NCBI GenBank assembly: GCA_964369775.1
Contig: CAYJHQ010000032.1
Location: 1 to 29,515 of the forward strand
Origin: CAUPWF01 sp964369775
GTDB taxonomy: Bacteria; Bacillota; Clostridia; Lachnospirales; Lachnospiraceae
Reading direction: 5' to 3'
Length of the DNA stretch: 29,515 nt
Notes under the pieces: generated by a model
Database searches by the model: none
Told to the model about the DNA's origin: nothing
The model's input: the letters and a program-made list of their open reading frames with translations, nothing else
Program-made: the position numbers and the translations under genes
Shown: piece after piece, positions 1-7,521 of the stretch
Layout: each line of letters opens with the position of its first letter
How positions within the stretch are numbered: the first letter of the stretch is position 1

Positions 1-15
1 GTATAAAATCTTGAA

Positions 16-340
16 TCAAACAATAAAAATATCACGAAATATGTTTTTCCTTTTTGTCGCCCATTGTTGAATTTGTCCTTTTAGTAAGTATGAATAATCA
101 TTTTTTATCACGTAAGTGTAGGTGCAATTGATTAGCACACTTTTTAAAATATACAAACTCATAGCCAATAGGAAATCTTTCATATAGAAGATTACAATTG
201 CTTGAAAAACAAATAGTACTAGATTGAAAAATATAAAGCTATTCCACACTATGTAATGCCGCTGATTCGCTATGATAAAGTACTGTTTTACGACTCCTAA
301 GGATGTAATTACCACAGAAAAGCAAAGCTGTAATCGCATT
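16..340 (-). pseudogene. Membrane protein fragment, resembling the C-terminal half of a polysaccharide flippase (Wzx/MurJ-like)
   Basis: An open frame of about 107 codons encodes three or so hydrophobic segments separated by short charged turns, ending in a basic tail. The order (a segment ending SLGVVKQYFIIANQ, then a long hydrophobic stretch, then a further helix) resembles the later transmembrane helices of PST-type oligosaccharide flippases, but this is recalled similarity only. The frame has no ribosome binding site and opens just after an in-frame TAA. It overlaps out of frame with the end of the PelE-like remnant, so this is probably the downstream half of a gene joined to other sequence by deletion. 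It could instead be a PelG fragment, although the usual PelG residues are not evident. Its stop codon is at 16-18, and what follows lies outside the window. Confidence 0.4.
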
Positions 341-881
341 ATACTTTACATAATCCTTTTTCTTTGAAAATAATTCCATTACTTCCACATAACTTTTCCT
401 TTGATTTTTTATATATTCATATGGCATATAGTGTAGAAAATCCAGAATCATTCTCACTTGATTTGTCGTGACATCGTCATCTATTCCATTCCATTCTGAA
501 TCCATTTTTTTCACAATCATATTGCTAATTTTAACCCTGTCCGCATAGAACTTTTCATTGTCTTCTAATATTTGTAGCAATCATAGCTTCTCGAAGAGGG
601 ATTTTATCTGATTCGCTTTCAATATCCACTTCTAGTACGGCCTGTGTCCGTTTTCCTTCTATACTCAGTTCTTGTATACTGAGTGGTTTTTTTACTTTTT
701 TCATTATCACTTTATTTACAATAATAGATACGACAAGGCATAAAATTCCGACTACAGGTGCAACCAAACAAAACGTAGTTAGTAATAGCCCCTTTATAAT
801 TTTTTTGTGTATGCAAAAATACGTGGCAACCAAAAGGGAAAGACACGCATTTATAATTAGAATAATAGAAATACTAGTCAA
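340..881 (-). pseudogene. PelE-like membrane/TPR protein, broken
   Basis: The gene starts at a TTG (881-879) that overlaps the end of the PelD-like frame and has a good GGAGGGG ribosome binding site four bases upstream, so it was translationally coupled. The first 108 codons give two adjacent transmembrane helices (about residues 3-25 and 28-52) and a charged linker with PLREAM. This matches PelE, which has two helices followed by a TPR-like cytoplasmic part and partners PelD in the c-di-GMP-controlled Pel exopolysaccharide synthase. The frame ends at a TGA at 555-557. A second frame (from about 580) continues with a helical, charged segment that looks like the missing cytoplasmic part. The whole is much shorter than a normal PelE, so an internal deletion is as likely as a simple frameshift. 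The 3' end runs into the flippase-like fragment. Confidence 0.55.
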
Positions 882-2884
882 CTTTCCCCTCCAATATCTT
901 TTCTTTTGCTATAATCTCTGAAGCAATTCCTCTACTTTCCAATCGCTTGATAACAAACTGGGTATCCGCTTCATCTTAACTAGATAGTAGTAGATATACA
1001 TATTTCATATCACATCCTACATAGTCTGTATCTCTCACCAAACTTTCTGCTTCTTTTAAAAATGTAGCATTAGTGCCATTTCCTTTTGTGCTGAGCCTTA
1101 ATATCGTATAAGACATCAAACCATTTTCTTCTCCACTTGCAAATACTCTTACTTTTTCCATAAATGCATCCATCTTTAGGACACGTGTTTCCTCTATATA
1201 CGCATTTTCGAAATGCAAATTCTCATATTCTAGTGCACTTGCCATTGTTTTTTCTACCAATCGGCTCAAAACTACAAGCATAGAACTTTGATACAAGCTC
1301 ACTTGCGCTAAATTCATTGCCCAAATGATAATGATTGCATCCACAGTCTCATCTTCTCCGTAAATTGCAAGTACATAAGTAGGCTTATTTTCATTAAACT
1401 CACGATTCATATAGACATCTTTTCTTTGGAGTTCGTTGTAAAAATAGATCTTCTCATTATATTCAAAAGATTTTCCTATCTCAATGCTACTTTTATCTGA
1501 AGTAGCCGCTGCTAAACGAAAGAAATTGGAAGACTTACTATATATATATTGATACATGCTCTGTCTCTATTAATTCACTTACCACCTTTGCTGTCTGACA
1601 TAGTACCTTACTCGCATCTAAGAAGTTTAATTGACTCGTAATTGTATATAATCTTGCAAAACTATTCTTGTATGCAGTTAATCGTTTCCCATAAATTTCT
1701 TTTATATAGATATTACTTTCATTGATTCTTGTAATATCCTCTAACTGCTGTAAATTGTGTTGATTCGCTTCTTCTAAGTCTATATTTTTTCGCGTATAAT
1801 TGTCTCTAGAAACACCTATAACTACTGCACAAAGAGCTAGCTGAAGCGTCTGAACCAAAATTTGATAGGTTGTGGCTGTTTCTATATCTTTGAACCCCAT
1901 CATAAAAAGAACCAAATATCCAACTGTGGACAAAGCCGTTGCATACATCGCGTAGCTCATTCCATATATAACTGCTACCACTACTGCAAATAAGAAGAAA
2001 AAGTCGATATTAAATCCAAGAGACTGACCACTCACCAAGTATTCTAACCCTAAGATTACCAAGAAAAAGATTGAAGTCTCTACTATTTGTCTACTCATTT
2101 TGAATAGAGATATTTTCTCATTGCTTTCATTTTCTTTTTCGATATTCTTCTTTAATATCTCGTAAAAATCACTAATCTCTTCTTCTACTTTATGACGCGG
2201 CAAAAAAGCAAGGCGCTCATTATCACTATACCCTAACCCACAAGGGAAGTGAATTTTGTTCGCTTGCTTATCAATTATCTCCTTTTTCTCGCTCTCATTG
2301 AAACTAGCATTTTCAATAAGTTCTGCAATCCCCTCTTCCTCGTAGACTTCTGATTCAATCTGATACAATTGATTTCGTTCGGAAGACTTTATCACATTTA
2401 TCAAAACTTCAATAGCATCTTGAACATTTAGTAGCATATGTTGCTTCTACCTGTTCCAAAGATTTTTTTACCACCTCTAAATCTGTATGCGATTTCTCAC
2501 GCGCATCCTTTTCGCTAAACAACTCTTTGTAGTTATCTAATGTTGAGCAATATACAATCCTTTTTACATTCGCTAACTCTGCACTCACTAACAAATTTGT
2601 CATTCCAGTGATGTATTCCACTGATTTTTTTGTGCGTTTCCTTTTTCAAATAAAAAGTCAATGTATCCTGCAATAAGAACCACATCTACTACTATGTTAC
2701 GCATAATTCGCACTATATTCTCATTACTATAATTGAACTCATATTTTTGCAATACTTTAGTTGGATGAGTGCTCCCTTCATTCTCTTTTTCTGATAAAAG
2801 GTACACCTCATGATTTTCGTTTCCAAGTCTTCTAGCTAAAACTGATGAAAATTCGTTGTCTTTACTACATATTAATATATTCAT
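874..2884 (-). pseudogene. PelD-like protein with N-terminal epimerase/SDR part, multiply disrupted
   Basis: Read across frames this is one gene. From 2884 it begins with an NAD-epimerase/SDR-like start (MNILICSKDNEF, later VKRIVYCSTL). Next come the short SDR C-terminal part (NVQDAIEVLI), a block of four hydrophobic helices (about 2105-1820), a coiled linker, a GAF-like domain (about 1640-1200) and a degenerate GGDEF-like end. This is the PelD layout; PelD is the inner-membrane c-di-GMP receptor of Pel polysaccharide synthesis, and SDR-fused forms are known in Firmicutes. Four lesions are visible: a frameshift at an A7 run (about 2630-2636), loss of most of the SDR middle plus a frame change near 2430, loss of one TA unit in a TA run (about 1540-1550), and an in-frame TAA at 976-978. 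After that TAA the frame stays open and homologous-looking (DEADTQFVIKRLES) down to TAG at 874-876. Confidence 0.65.
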
Positions 2885-3200
2885 TCTTCTCTTCCTCTTC
2901 TGTACAATTCTCTAGTCTTTTTAATTTCTTGTTCTCGTGCTTTAACAAAGAAATCTGAATGGTTAGTTCTGCCACCTGGTTAGTCAACGTTGAGATTGAC
3001 TTAGCGTAACTAAACAACATGTAAAAAATAATAACTAATAAAAAGAAGATCAGTACTGAAGGTGGCCAAAATATTTCAAATGCATCTGCTAACCACATCA
3101 AAATCTCTGGAAAAATGGCCAGTATAATTAATCCAATTCCCCCCCATTATCCATACAAGAGCTTGAGATTCGTTTAGCAATCTTCTTTTACTAGACTAAA
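2865..3200 (-). pseudogene. DUF2304-like small membrane protein, 5'-truncated and frameshifted
   Basis: The intact-looking part (from 3101) encodes two short hydrophobic segments, then SISTLTNQVAELTIQ and a charged coiled coil. This pattern fits DUF2304, a small membrane family common beside glycosyltransferases in polysaccharide loci. The preceding residues are found in another frame (RRLLNESQALVWIMGG), and the two frames meet exactly at a run of seven G (minus strand; 3139-3145), where six would restore the frame. Upstream of RRLL an in-frame TAG occurs and no start codon is present. The first 20 or so residues of a normal family member are therefore missing, and the pyruvyl transferase stop lies only about 15 bases further on. 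The 3' end overlaps the PelD-like start by 20 bases. The family assignment is moderate; the broken state is seen directly. Confidence 0.5.
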
Positions 3201-3213
3201 CCTTTCTTACGTA

Positions 3214-4293
3214 TTAATTATCTGCCAAAAACTTATCTAATTCACTAAACTGCTTTTTCGATTTCGCTACTAAATTTTCGATATCAATCTCTATTGTTCT
3301 TCCAAGCTCATCTATTAGCTTTGCTGCATTAAGTTCCTCTATATGTTCAACACTATATTGAGGTCCACAGTATTCCATATCCTCTAAAACATTACTCATT
3401 TTTTTATCATAAATAATTGGAACAAGCTTTTTTTCCCAAACCATACCTAAAATCATTGCATGAAATCTAGTTGCTACAATTCCCTGTGACATTCTTATAA
3501 TATCTAATGATTCATCTATATTCCAGTGAGTGTATTTTTTAACTTTCACTTTCTCAAAGTTCTGCAAACTATCGTATAATTCTTCAATAGCAATTGTATC
3601 GCCTTCTGCTTCACAAAACGACATCAATACTACTTCTGATCCTGTTTTTAGAATTTCTGAAACAATCTCTTTCATTTTTTTCATATATTGTGAATGTTTG
3701 TGCTCTATACTTTCTTTCTTTAAGCAATTCAATATTGAAATAATATAATAATCCTTGCCTTCAGTTGGAAATGTATCCAACTGAAACACAACATCTGGGT
3801 TCACCCTAATATTCTTCACTGAATCAAATAACGCTGCTGAACTACTTTCCCTGAAGCTTATATCATCAAAAGATTTAAATTCGTTTAGGTAAAGCTCCTG
3901 AAATTCTTCGTGGTAATACGGTCCAAAGTTCGCACCAATAATGTATTTTCGTTCAAATAGAGAGAATAAATTTGCATTACGCTGGAATTCTTTTCTCCAA
4001 CCTTTTAATTCCATAAAAATCGAACCACCTATATATACTAGTGCATCTACTTTAGGAAGTGGCCAAAAGAAAAATGAATTCAATCCTACCGTCTCACAAA
4101 TCAATCGAATACACTTATGCCATTGGTTAATTGTTATATACTCTAAATTACTCAATTCTTCATATATTGATTTGTACTTTTTCTCGCCCATAATATAGAA
4201 CTTTACATTATTATATCTCGCACAAATGATTTTTATAAATAAATCATCGCCTAAATTTCCTGTCACATATGCTCTTAATAGCACTTTTTGCAT
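3214..4293 (-). CDS. Polysaccharide pyruvyl transferase family protein
   Basis: A 359-residue protein of the PF04230 family (CsaB/WcaK-like). These enzymes transfer pyruvate from phosphoenolpyruvate as a ketal onto sugars of cell-wall or capsular polymers. The N-terminal GNLGDDLF motif (residues 12-19) and the C-terminal VATRFHAMILG motif (about residues 275-285, with the Arg-Phe-His core) mark the two Rossmann-like halves, and the length is normal. There is no signal peptide, so it acts in the cytoplasm before export. The ATG at 4293 lies two bases after the pgsA stop, with GGCGGA upstream as a weak ribosome binding site, so it is probably co-transcribed with pgsA. It is intact, whereas the polysaccharide genes downstream are broken. 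The exact acceptor is unknown, and some family members carry other functions. Confidence 0.82.
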   Translation of the reverse strand: MQKVLLRAYVTGNLGDDLFIKIICARYNNVKFYIMGEKKYKSIYEELSNLEYITINQWHKCIRLICETVGLNSFFFWPLPKVDALVYIGGSIFMELKGWRKEFQRNANLFSLFERKYIIGANFGPYYHEEFQELYLNEFKSFDDISFRESSSAALFDSVKNIRVNPDVVFQLDTFPTEGKDYYIISILNCLKKESIEHKHSQYMKKMKEIVSEILKTGSEVVLMSFCEAEGDTIAIEELYDSLQNFEKVKVKKYTHWNIDESLDIIRMSQGIVATRFHAMILGMVWEKKLVPIIYDKKMSNVLEDMEYCGPQYSVEHIEELNAAKLIDELGRTIEIDIENLVAKSKKQFSELDKFLADN

Positions 4294-4295
4294 TC

Positions 4296-4841
4296 TTACA
4301 TTCCGCCTTGTGTTAATACTTTCTTATTCTTCATGATGTAATCTACAAGAGATACAATCGTCAAAAATACTGCTAACCACATAAGTCCATTTTCCACTAC
4401 AGCTATTGTAGTGCCACCAAAATCTGCAATTAATACAATAATCATCACCATCTGTACTACTGTTTTAAATTTCCCCCAAGGACTAGCTGCAATTACAATT
4501 CCATTATCAGAAGCCACTAAACGAAAACCGCTAATGATAAATTCTCTGCTAATAATTACAACTACCATCCACGCCTCAATTCTTTCAAGTGGAATTAGGC
4601 ATATAATTGCTGCACCTACTAAAAGCTTGTCCGCTAAAGGATCCATAAATTTCCCAAAGTTTGTTACTAAGTTATATTTCCTAGCTATATATCCATCCAA
4701 AAAATCCGTAAAGCTTGCTACACAAAAGATTGCAAGTGCAATCCATTTATCATATCCTGGAACAATTTCCACTAGCATAAATGCCACGAAAAAAGGAATC
4801 ATTACTGCTCTTATCACGGTTAATTTATTTGGTAAATTCAT
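4296..4841 (-). CDS. pgsA: CDP-diacylglycerol--glycerol-3-phosphate 3-phosphatidyltransferase
   Basis: Phosphatidylglycerophosphate synthase of 181 residues, the committed enzyme for phosphatidylglycerol and cardiolipin, acting in the cytoplasmic membrane. The CDP-alcohol phosphatidyltransferase signature is complete: D49-G50, A53-R54, G63, D67 and D71, with D46 just ahead. Four to five hydrophobic helices follow, as expected. The start ATG overlaps the last 17 bases of rimO, so the two are translationally coupled. The order rimO-pgsA at the end of a gmk-rpoZ operon is common in Clostridia. Nothing unusual is seen in the protein. Confidence 0.95.
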   Translation of the reverse strand: MNLPNKLTVIRAVMIPFFVAFMLVEIVPGYDKWIALAIFCVASFTDFLDGYIARKYNLVTNFGKFMDPLADKLLVGAAIICLIPLERIEAWMVVVIISREFIISGFRLVASDNGIVIAASPWGKFKTVVQMVMIIVLIADFGGTTIAVVENGLMWLAVFLTIVSLVDYIMKNKKVLTQGGM

Positions 4842-6165
4842 CGCTTATCTCTCCTATCAAATCATATTCTAGTGCACCTGTCACTTTCACTTTCGCAAAG
4901 TCTCCAGAGACTAGTTCTAATTCTGTATTCACAAAGATTAATCCATCTACATTTGGGGCGTCTTTATAAGTTCTACCTACATAGGCGTTCTCATCTGCAA
5001 CTTTTCCTTCTATCATTACGAGAACTTCTCTCCCAATCATCTGCTCCGCTCTTTCAAATGCTATTTCTTGTTGCAACTCCATAATTTCAGCTTGTCGCTC
5101 TTCTTTAACTGACTCATCTATCTGTCCTTCCATTACTGCAGCTGGTGTATCCTCTTCAGGCGAATAGGTAAATACACCCAAACGATCAAACTCCATCTCG
5201 TCAACAAATTGATACAATTCTTCATGCTGTTCTTTTGTTTCGCCAGGAAAACCAGTAATCAGAGTTGTTCTAAGGCAAATCTCTGGTATCTCTTCTTTTA
5301 GCTTATTTATAGTGTTTGTAAGTTGTTCTTTTGATGTTCTTCTTCCCATACGCTTTAATATTTCATCAGAAGCGTGTTGAATTGGGATATCTAAATACTT
5401 ACAGACTTTCGGTTCTTCTTTAATCACCTGAATCAATTCATCGGTAATCTCTTCCGGATAACAGTATAAAATTCTAACCCAATAAAGTCCCGTAATCTTA
5501 CATAGCTCTTTTAATAATCTAGGAAGTGCTTTTTCTCCATAAATATCTTTTCCATACACAGTAGTCTCTTGTGCTACAAGAATCAGTTCTTTCACTCCTT
5601 GATCCACAAGTTGTTTCGCTTCTTCTAATATCTGCTCCATTGGCACACTTCTAAAGTTTCCACGAAGTTTTGGTATAATACAGTAGGTACAGTGTTTATC
5701 ACATCCTTCTGCAATTTTTAGATATGCGTAATGACCACCAGTAGTAACTAGACGTTTTGTCTTTACAGATGGTAGTTCATCAATATGGCTCAGTTTCTGT
5801 ATGTGTGTTTTTCCTTCTAGGGCTTCTTCTACTGCATCTAGAATCTGATCATAAGAAGATGTTCCAAGTATTGCATCTACTTCTTTGATTTCTTCAAATA
5901 TCTCTTCTTTATATCGTTGTGCAAGGCATCCCGTTACAATTAAGGCCTTTAACTTACCTTCATTTTTATACTCTGCCATCTCAAGTATTGTCTGGATGCT
6001 TTCTTCTTTTGCATCGTGGATAAAACTACAAGTATTTACAACGATAATATCTGCTTCTTCTTCAAAATCTGTCATTTTATAACCTTTTGATGCTAATAAC
6101 CCAAGCATAACTTCGGCATCGACTAGGTTCTTATCACATCCTAGTGATACAAATAATATATTCAT
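4825..6165 (-). CDS. rimO: Ribosomal protein S12 methylthiotransferase RimO
   Basis: Radical-SAM methylthiotransferase of 446 residues that adds a methylthio group to an Asp of ribosomal protein S12. The N-terminal UPF0004 domain carries the three auxiliary-cluster cysteines C10 (SLGCDKNLVDAE, typical of RimO rather than MiaB), C46 and C80. The radical-SAM cluster is C155-x3-C159-x2-C162. A TRAM domain occupies the last 65 or so residues. The start at 6165 was chosen over an upstream ATG at 6207 because it has an AGGAGA site eight bases ahead and gives the family's normal N-terminus. It lies downstream of rpoZ with a gap of 54 bases. Confidence 0.95.
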   Translation of the reverse strand: MNILFVSLGCDKNLVDAEVMLGLLASKGYKMTDFEEEADIIVVNTCSFIHDAKEESIQTILEMAEYKNEGKLKALIVTGCLAQRYKEEIFEEIKEVDAILGTSSYDQILDAVEEALEGKTHIQKLSHIDELPSVKTKRLVTTGGHYAYLKIAEGCDKHCTYCIIPKLRGNFRSVPMEQILEEAKQLVDQGVKELILVAQETTVYGKDIYGEKALPRLLKELCKITGLYWVRILYCYPEEITDELIQVIKEEPKVCKYLDIPIQHASDEILKRMGRRTSKEQLTNTINKLKEEIPEICLRTTLITGFPGETKEQHEELYQFVDEMEFDRLGVFTYSPEEDTPAAVMEGQIDESVKEERQAEIMELQQEIAFERAEQMIGREVLVMIEGKVADENAYVGRTYKDAPNVDGLIFVNTELELVSGDFAKVKVTGALEYDLIGEISDEFTK

Positions 6166-6219
6166 TAATCTTTCTCCTATCATAAAGTTAGGCAGATACC
6201 TAAGCATCTGCCTAACTTT

Positions 6220-6459
6220 CTATTCTTCGTCTGTAACAATAATCTTAATTGCTGAGTTGTTTAATTCAGCAATAGCTATAGAAAGTGGTTTGTCTGTGTT
6301 TTTTGCACGAACAAGTGGTTCTTCCCCTCCAATGATTTGTCTTGCTCTCTTTGCAGTTGCAAGTACAATAGAATATCTACTATTTACAATCTGCGCTGTC
6401 CCCTCTTCTGTTCCTTGATTTACAACTTCCATTAAATCTGTATATGATGGATGTAACAT
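6220..6459 (-). CDS. rpoZ: DNA-directed RNA polymerase omega subunit
   Basis: A 79-residue protein with the omega pattern: an N-terminal segment beginning MLHPSYTDLM, the core NSRYSIVLATAKRARQII (residues about 26-43), and a short C-terminal strand. Omega binds the beta' subunit and helps RNA polymerase assembly. It lies 21 bases downstream of gmk with an AGGAG ribosome binding site. The gmk-rpoZ pairing is near universal in Firmicutes and supports the assignment. Confidence 0.93.
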   Translation of the reverse strand: MLHPSYTDLMEVVNQGTEEGTAQIVNSRYSIVLATAKRARQIIGGEEPLVRAKNTDKPLSIAIAELNNSAIKIIVTDEE

Positions 6460-6480
6460 AAATTAAATCTCCTCTCTTAT

Positions 6481-7101
6481 TTATAATTCTTTTAGTTCAG
6501 ATTTTATCTGATTCATAAACGTTTCATTATAAGCACATCTAAAATGTTGCTTCTGAATAATATGATGCAATTGCTCTACACAAGATTCAACCTCGTCATT
6601 TACAATTAAGTAATCATACTCATCCATGTACTCTGATTCTTCAACAGCTCTCTTTAGCCTTGACTCAATCACCTCTATCGTCTCTGTTCCCCTTCCTATT
6701 AAACGCTCTCTTAAAGCTTTTGCATTTGGCGGAGTTACAAATAGTAATAAAGTATCTGGGAATTTTTCTTTAATCTTTAAAGCCCCTTGTATCTCAATTT
6801 CTAGGATCACATCTTTTCCTGCTTCTAGCTGTTCTTCTACATAAGGACGTGGAGTACCATAGTAATTGTCAACGTACTTAGCATACTCTATTAATTCATC
6901 TTGCGCAATCATTTTTTCAAATTCTTGTGTTGTTTTAAAGAAATATTCTCTACCGTGCTCTTCTCCTACCCTTGGCGCTCTCGTTGTCGCTGATATTGAC
7001 AACCCATAATTATCGTATTTTTGCAATAACGATTTCATAATAGTTCCTTTTCCCGCTCCGGAAAACCCAGAAACCACCACTAAGACTCCTCTTTTGTTCA
7101 T
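6481..7101 (-). CDS. gmk: Guanylate kinase
   Basis: Guanylate kinase of 206 residues, converting GMP and ATP to GDP and ADP in the cytoplasm. The P-loop is at residues 11-20 (SGFSGAGKGT). The GMP-binding region follows (TTRAPRVGEEHGREYFF, about residues 40-56), and the lid region has GRGTETIEVIESRL. Length is normal. The start at 7101 has GGAG eight bases upstream. It is the first gene of the gmk-rpoZ-rimO-pgsA operon, with a clear sigma-A promoter just upstream. Confidence 0.96.
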   Translation of the reverse strand: MNKRGVLVVVSGFSGAGKGTIMKSLLQKYDNYGLSISATTRAPRVGEEHGREYFFKTTQEFEKMIAQDELIEYAKYVDNYYGTPRPYVEEQLEAGKDVILEIEIQGALKIKEKFPDTLLLFVTPPNAKALRERLIGRGTETIEVIESRLKRAVEESEYMDEYDYLIVNDEVESCVEQLHHIIQKQHFRCAYNETFMNQIKSELKEL

Positions 7102-7139
7102 ACTCTATCTCCATTAATCCCTTTTATTTCTAATAATAT

Positions 7140-7168
7140 ATTATAATACTTTTCTGCTTATCTGTCGA
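7140..7168 (-). promoter_or_regulatory. Sigma-A-type promoter of the gmk operon
   Basis: On the minus strand TCGACA (7168-7163) and TATAAT (7145-7140) are separated by exactly 17 bases, giving five of six and six of six matches to the vegetative consensus. Transcription would start near 7133, leaving a leader of about 32 bases before the gmk ATG. The same promoter appears again at 7295-7323, but only because 55 bases are duplicated on both sides of the assembly gap. Confidence 0.75.
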
Positions 7169-7194
7169 TAAAAAGTTTTGAATTGTTACTCTAT
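7140..7194. repeat. 55-nt exact duplicate, left copy
   Basis: These 55 bases recur without change at 7295-7349, on the other side of the run of N. A duplicated 55-mer at two contig ends is what a de Bruijn graph assembler with k of 55 leaves behind, so it is probably one genomic segment shown twice. It contains the gmk promoter and ends with the 15-base repeat gaattgttactctat. Confidence 0.85.
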
Positions 7195-7294
7195 NNNNNN
7201 NNNNNNNNNNNNNNNNNNNNNNNNNNNNNNNNNNNNNNNNNNNNNNNNNNNNNNNNNNNNNNNNNNNNNNNNNNNNNNNNNNNNNNNNNNNNNN
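7195..7294. other. Assembly gap (100 N)
   Basis: Exactly 100 unknown bases, the conventional size for a gap of unknown length. Because the 55 bases on each side are identical, the true gap may be zero and the contigs may simply overlap. Confidence 0.99.
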
Positions 7295-7349
7295 ATTATA
7301 ATACTTTTCTGCTTATCTGTCGATAAAAAGTTTTGAATTGTTACTCTAT
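7295..7349. repeat. 55-nt exact duplicate, right copy
   Basis: Identical to 7140-7194, including the gmk promoter and the 15-base repeat at its right end (7335-7349). The break falls exactly at the boundary between this repeat and the structured element that follows. Confidence 0.85.
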
Positions 7350-7516
7350 ACTTTAACAATTCAGCCTAATATCTCGGATAGGTCGCTATACGACCTATGA
7401 CGCTACTACGTAGCTATATCCTCGATTACGGCAAAACGCCTTATGGCTGTATTACAAGACTCATCTGCTGCTATGCAAGCATACCGCAGAATCACTTGTA
7501 TTCAGCCGCAAGGCTG
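7350..7516. repeat. Structured intergenic element of about 167 bp flanked by 15-bp direct repeats
   Basis: The stretch between the yicC stop and the gmk promoter holds no convincing gene. It is bounded by direct repeats of gaattgttactctat (7335-7349 and 7516-7530); the right one includes the last codons and stop of yicC. It has 13-bp terminal inverted repeats (taacaattcagcc at 7354-7366 against 7512-7524). Internal hairpins are ataggtcg/cgacctat (7378-7398), gctac/gtagc (7402-7414), tatgc/gcata (7472-7483) and attcagcc-gcaa-ggctgaat (7500-7519). The layout fits a small non-autonomous palindromic element or a structured RNA. No transposase is present. Whether it recurs elsewhere in the genome cannot be seen here. 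Confidence 0.6.
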
Positions 7517-7521
7517 AATTG

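Noticed and set aside
1..3205. Sequencing error as the explanation for all frameshifts in the polysaccharide remnant
   Set aside because: Lesions include a large internal loss, a nonsense codon and a missing 5' end, and more than 25 kb of neighbouring genes show no frameshift. Single runs (A7, G7) could still be errors.
4411..4872. Plus-strand open frame of 153 codons opposite pgsA
   Set aside because: It is a shadow of pgsA, which has the full catalytic signature and operon context; the shadow has no start signals.
7440..7480. Minus-strand CAGATGAGTC resembling the CUGAUGA core of a hammerhead ribozyme
   Set aside because: The core has CAGAUGA rather than CUGAUGA, and the matching GAAA segment and cleavage-site stem were not found.
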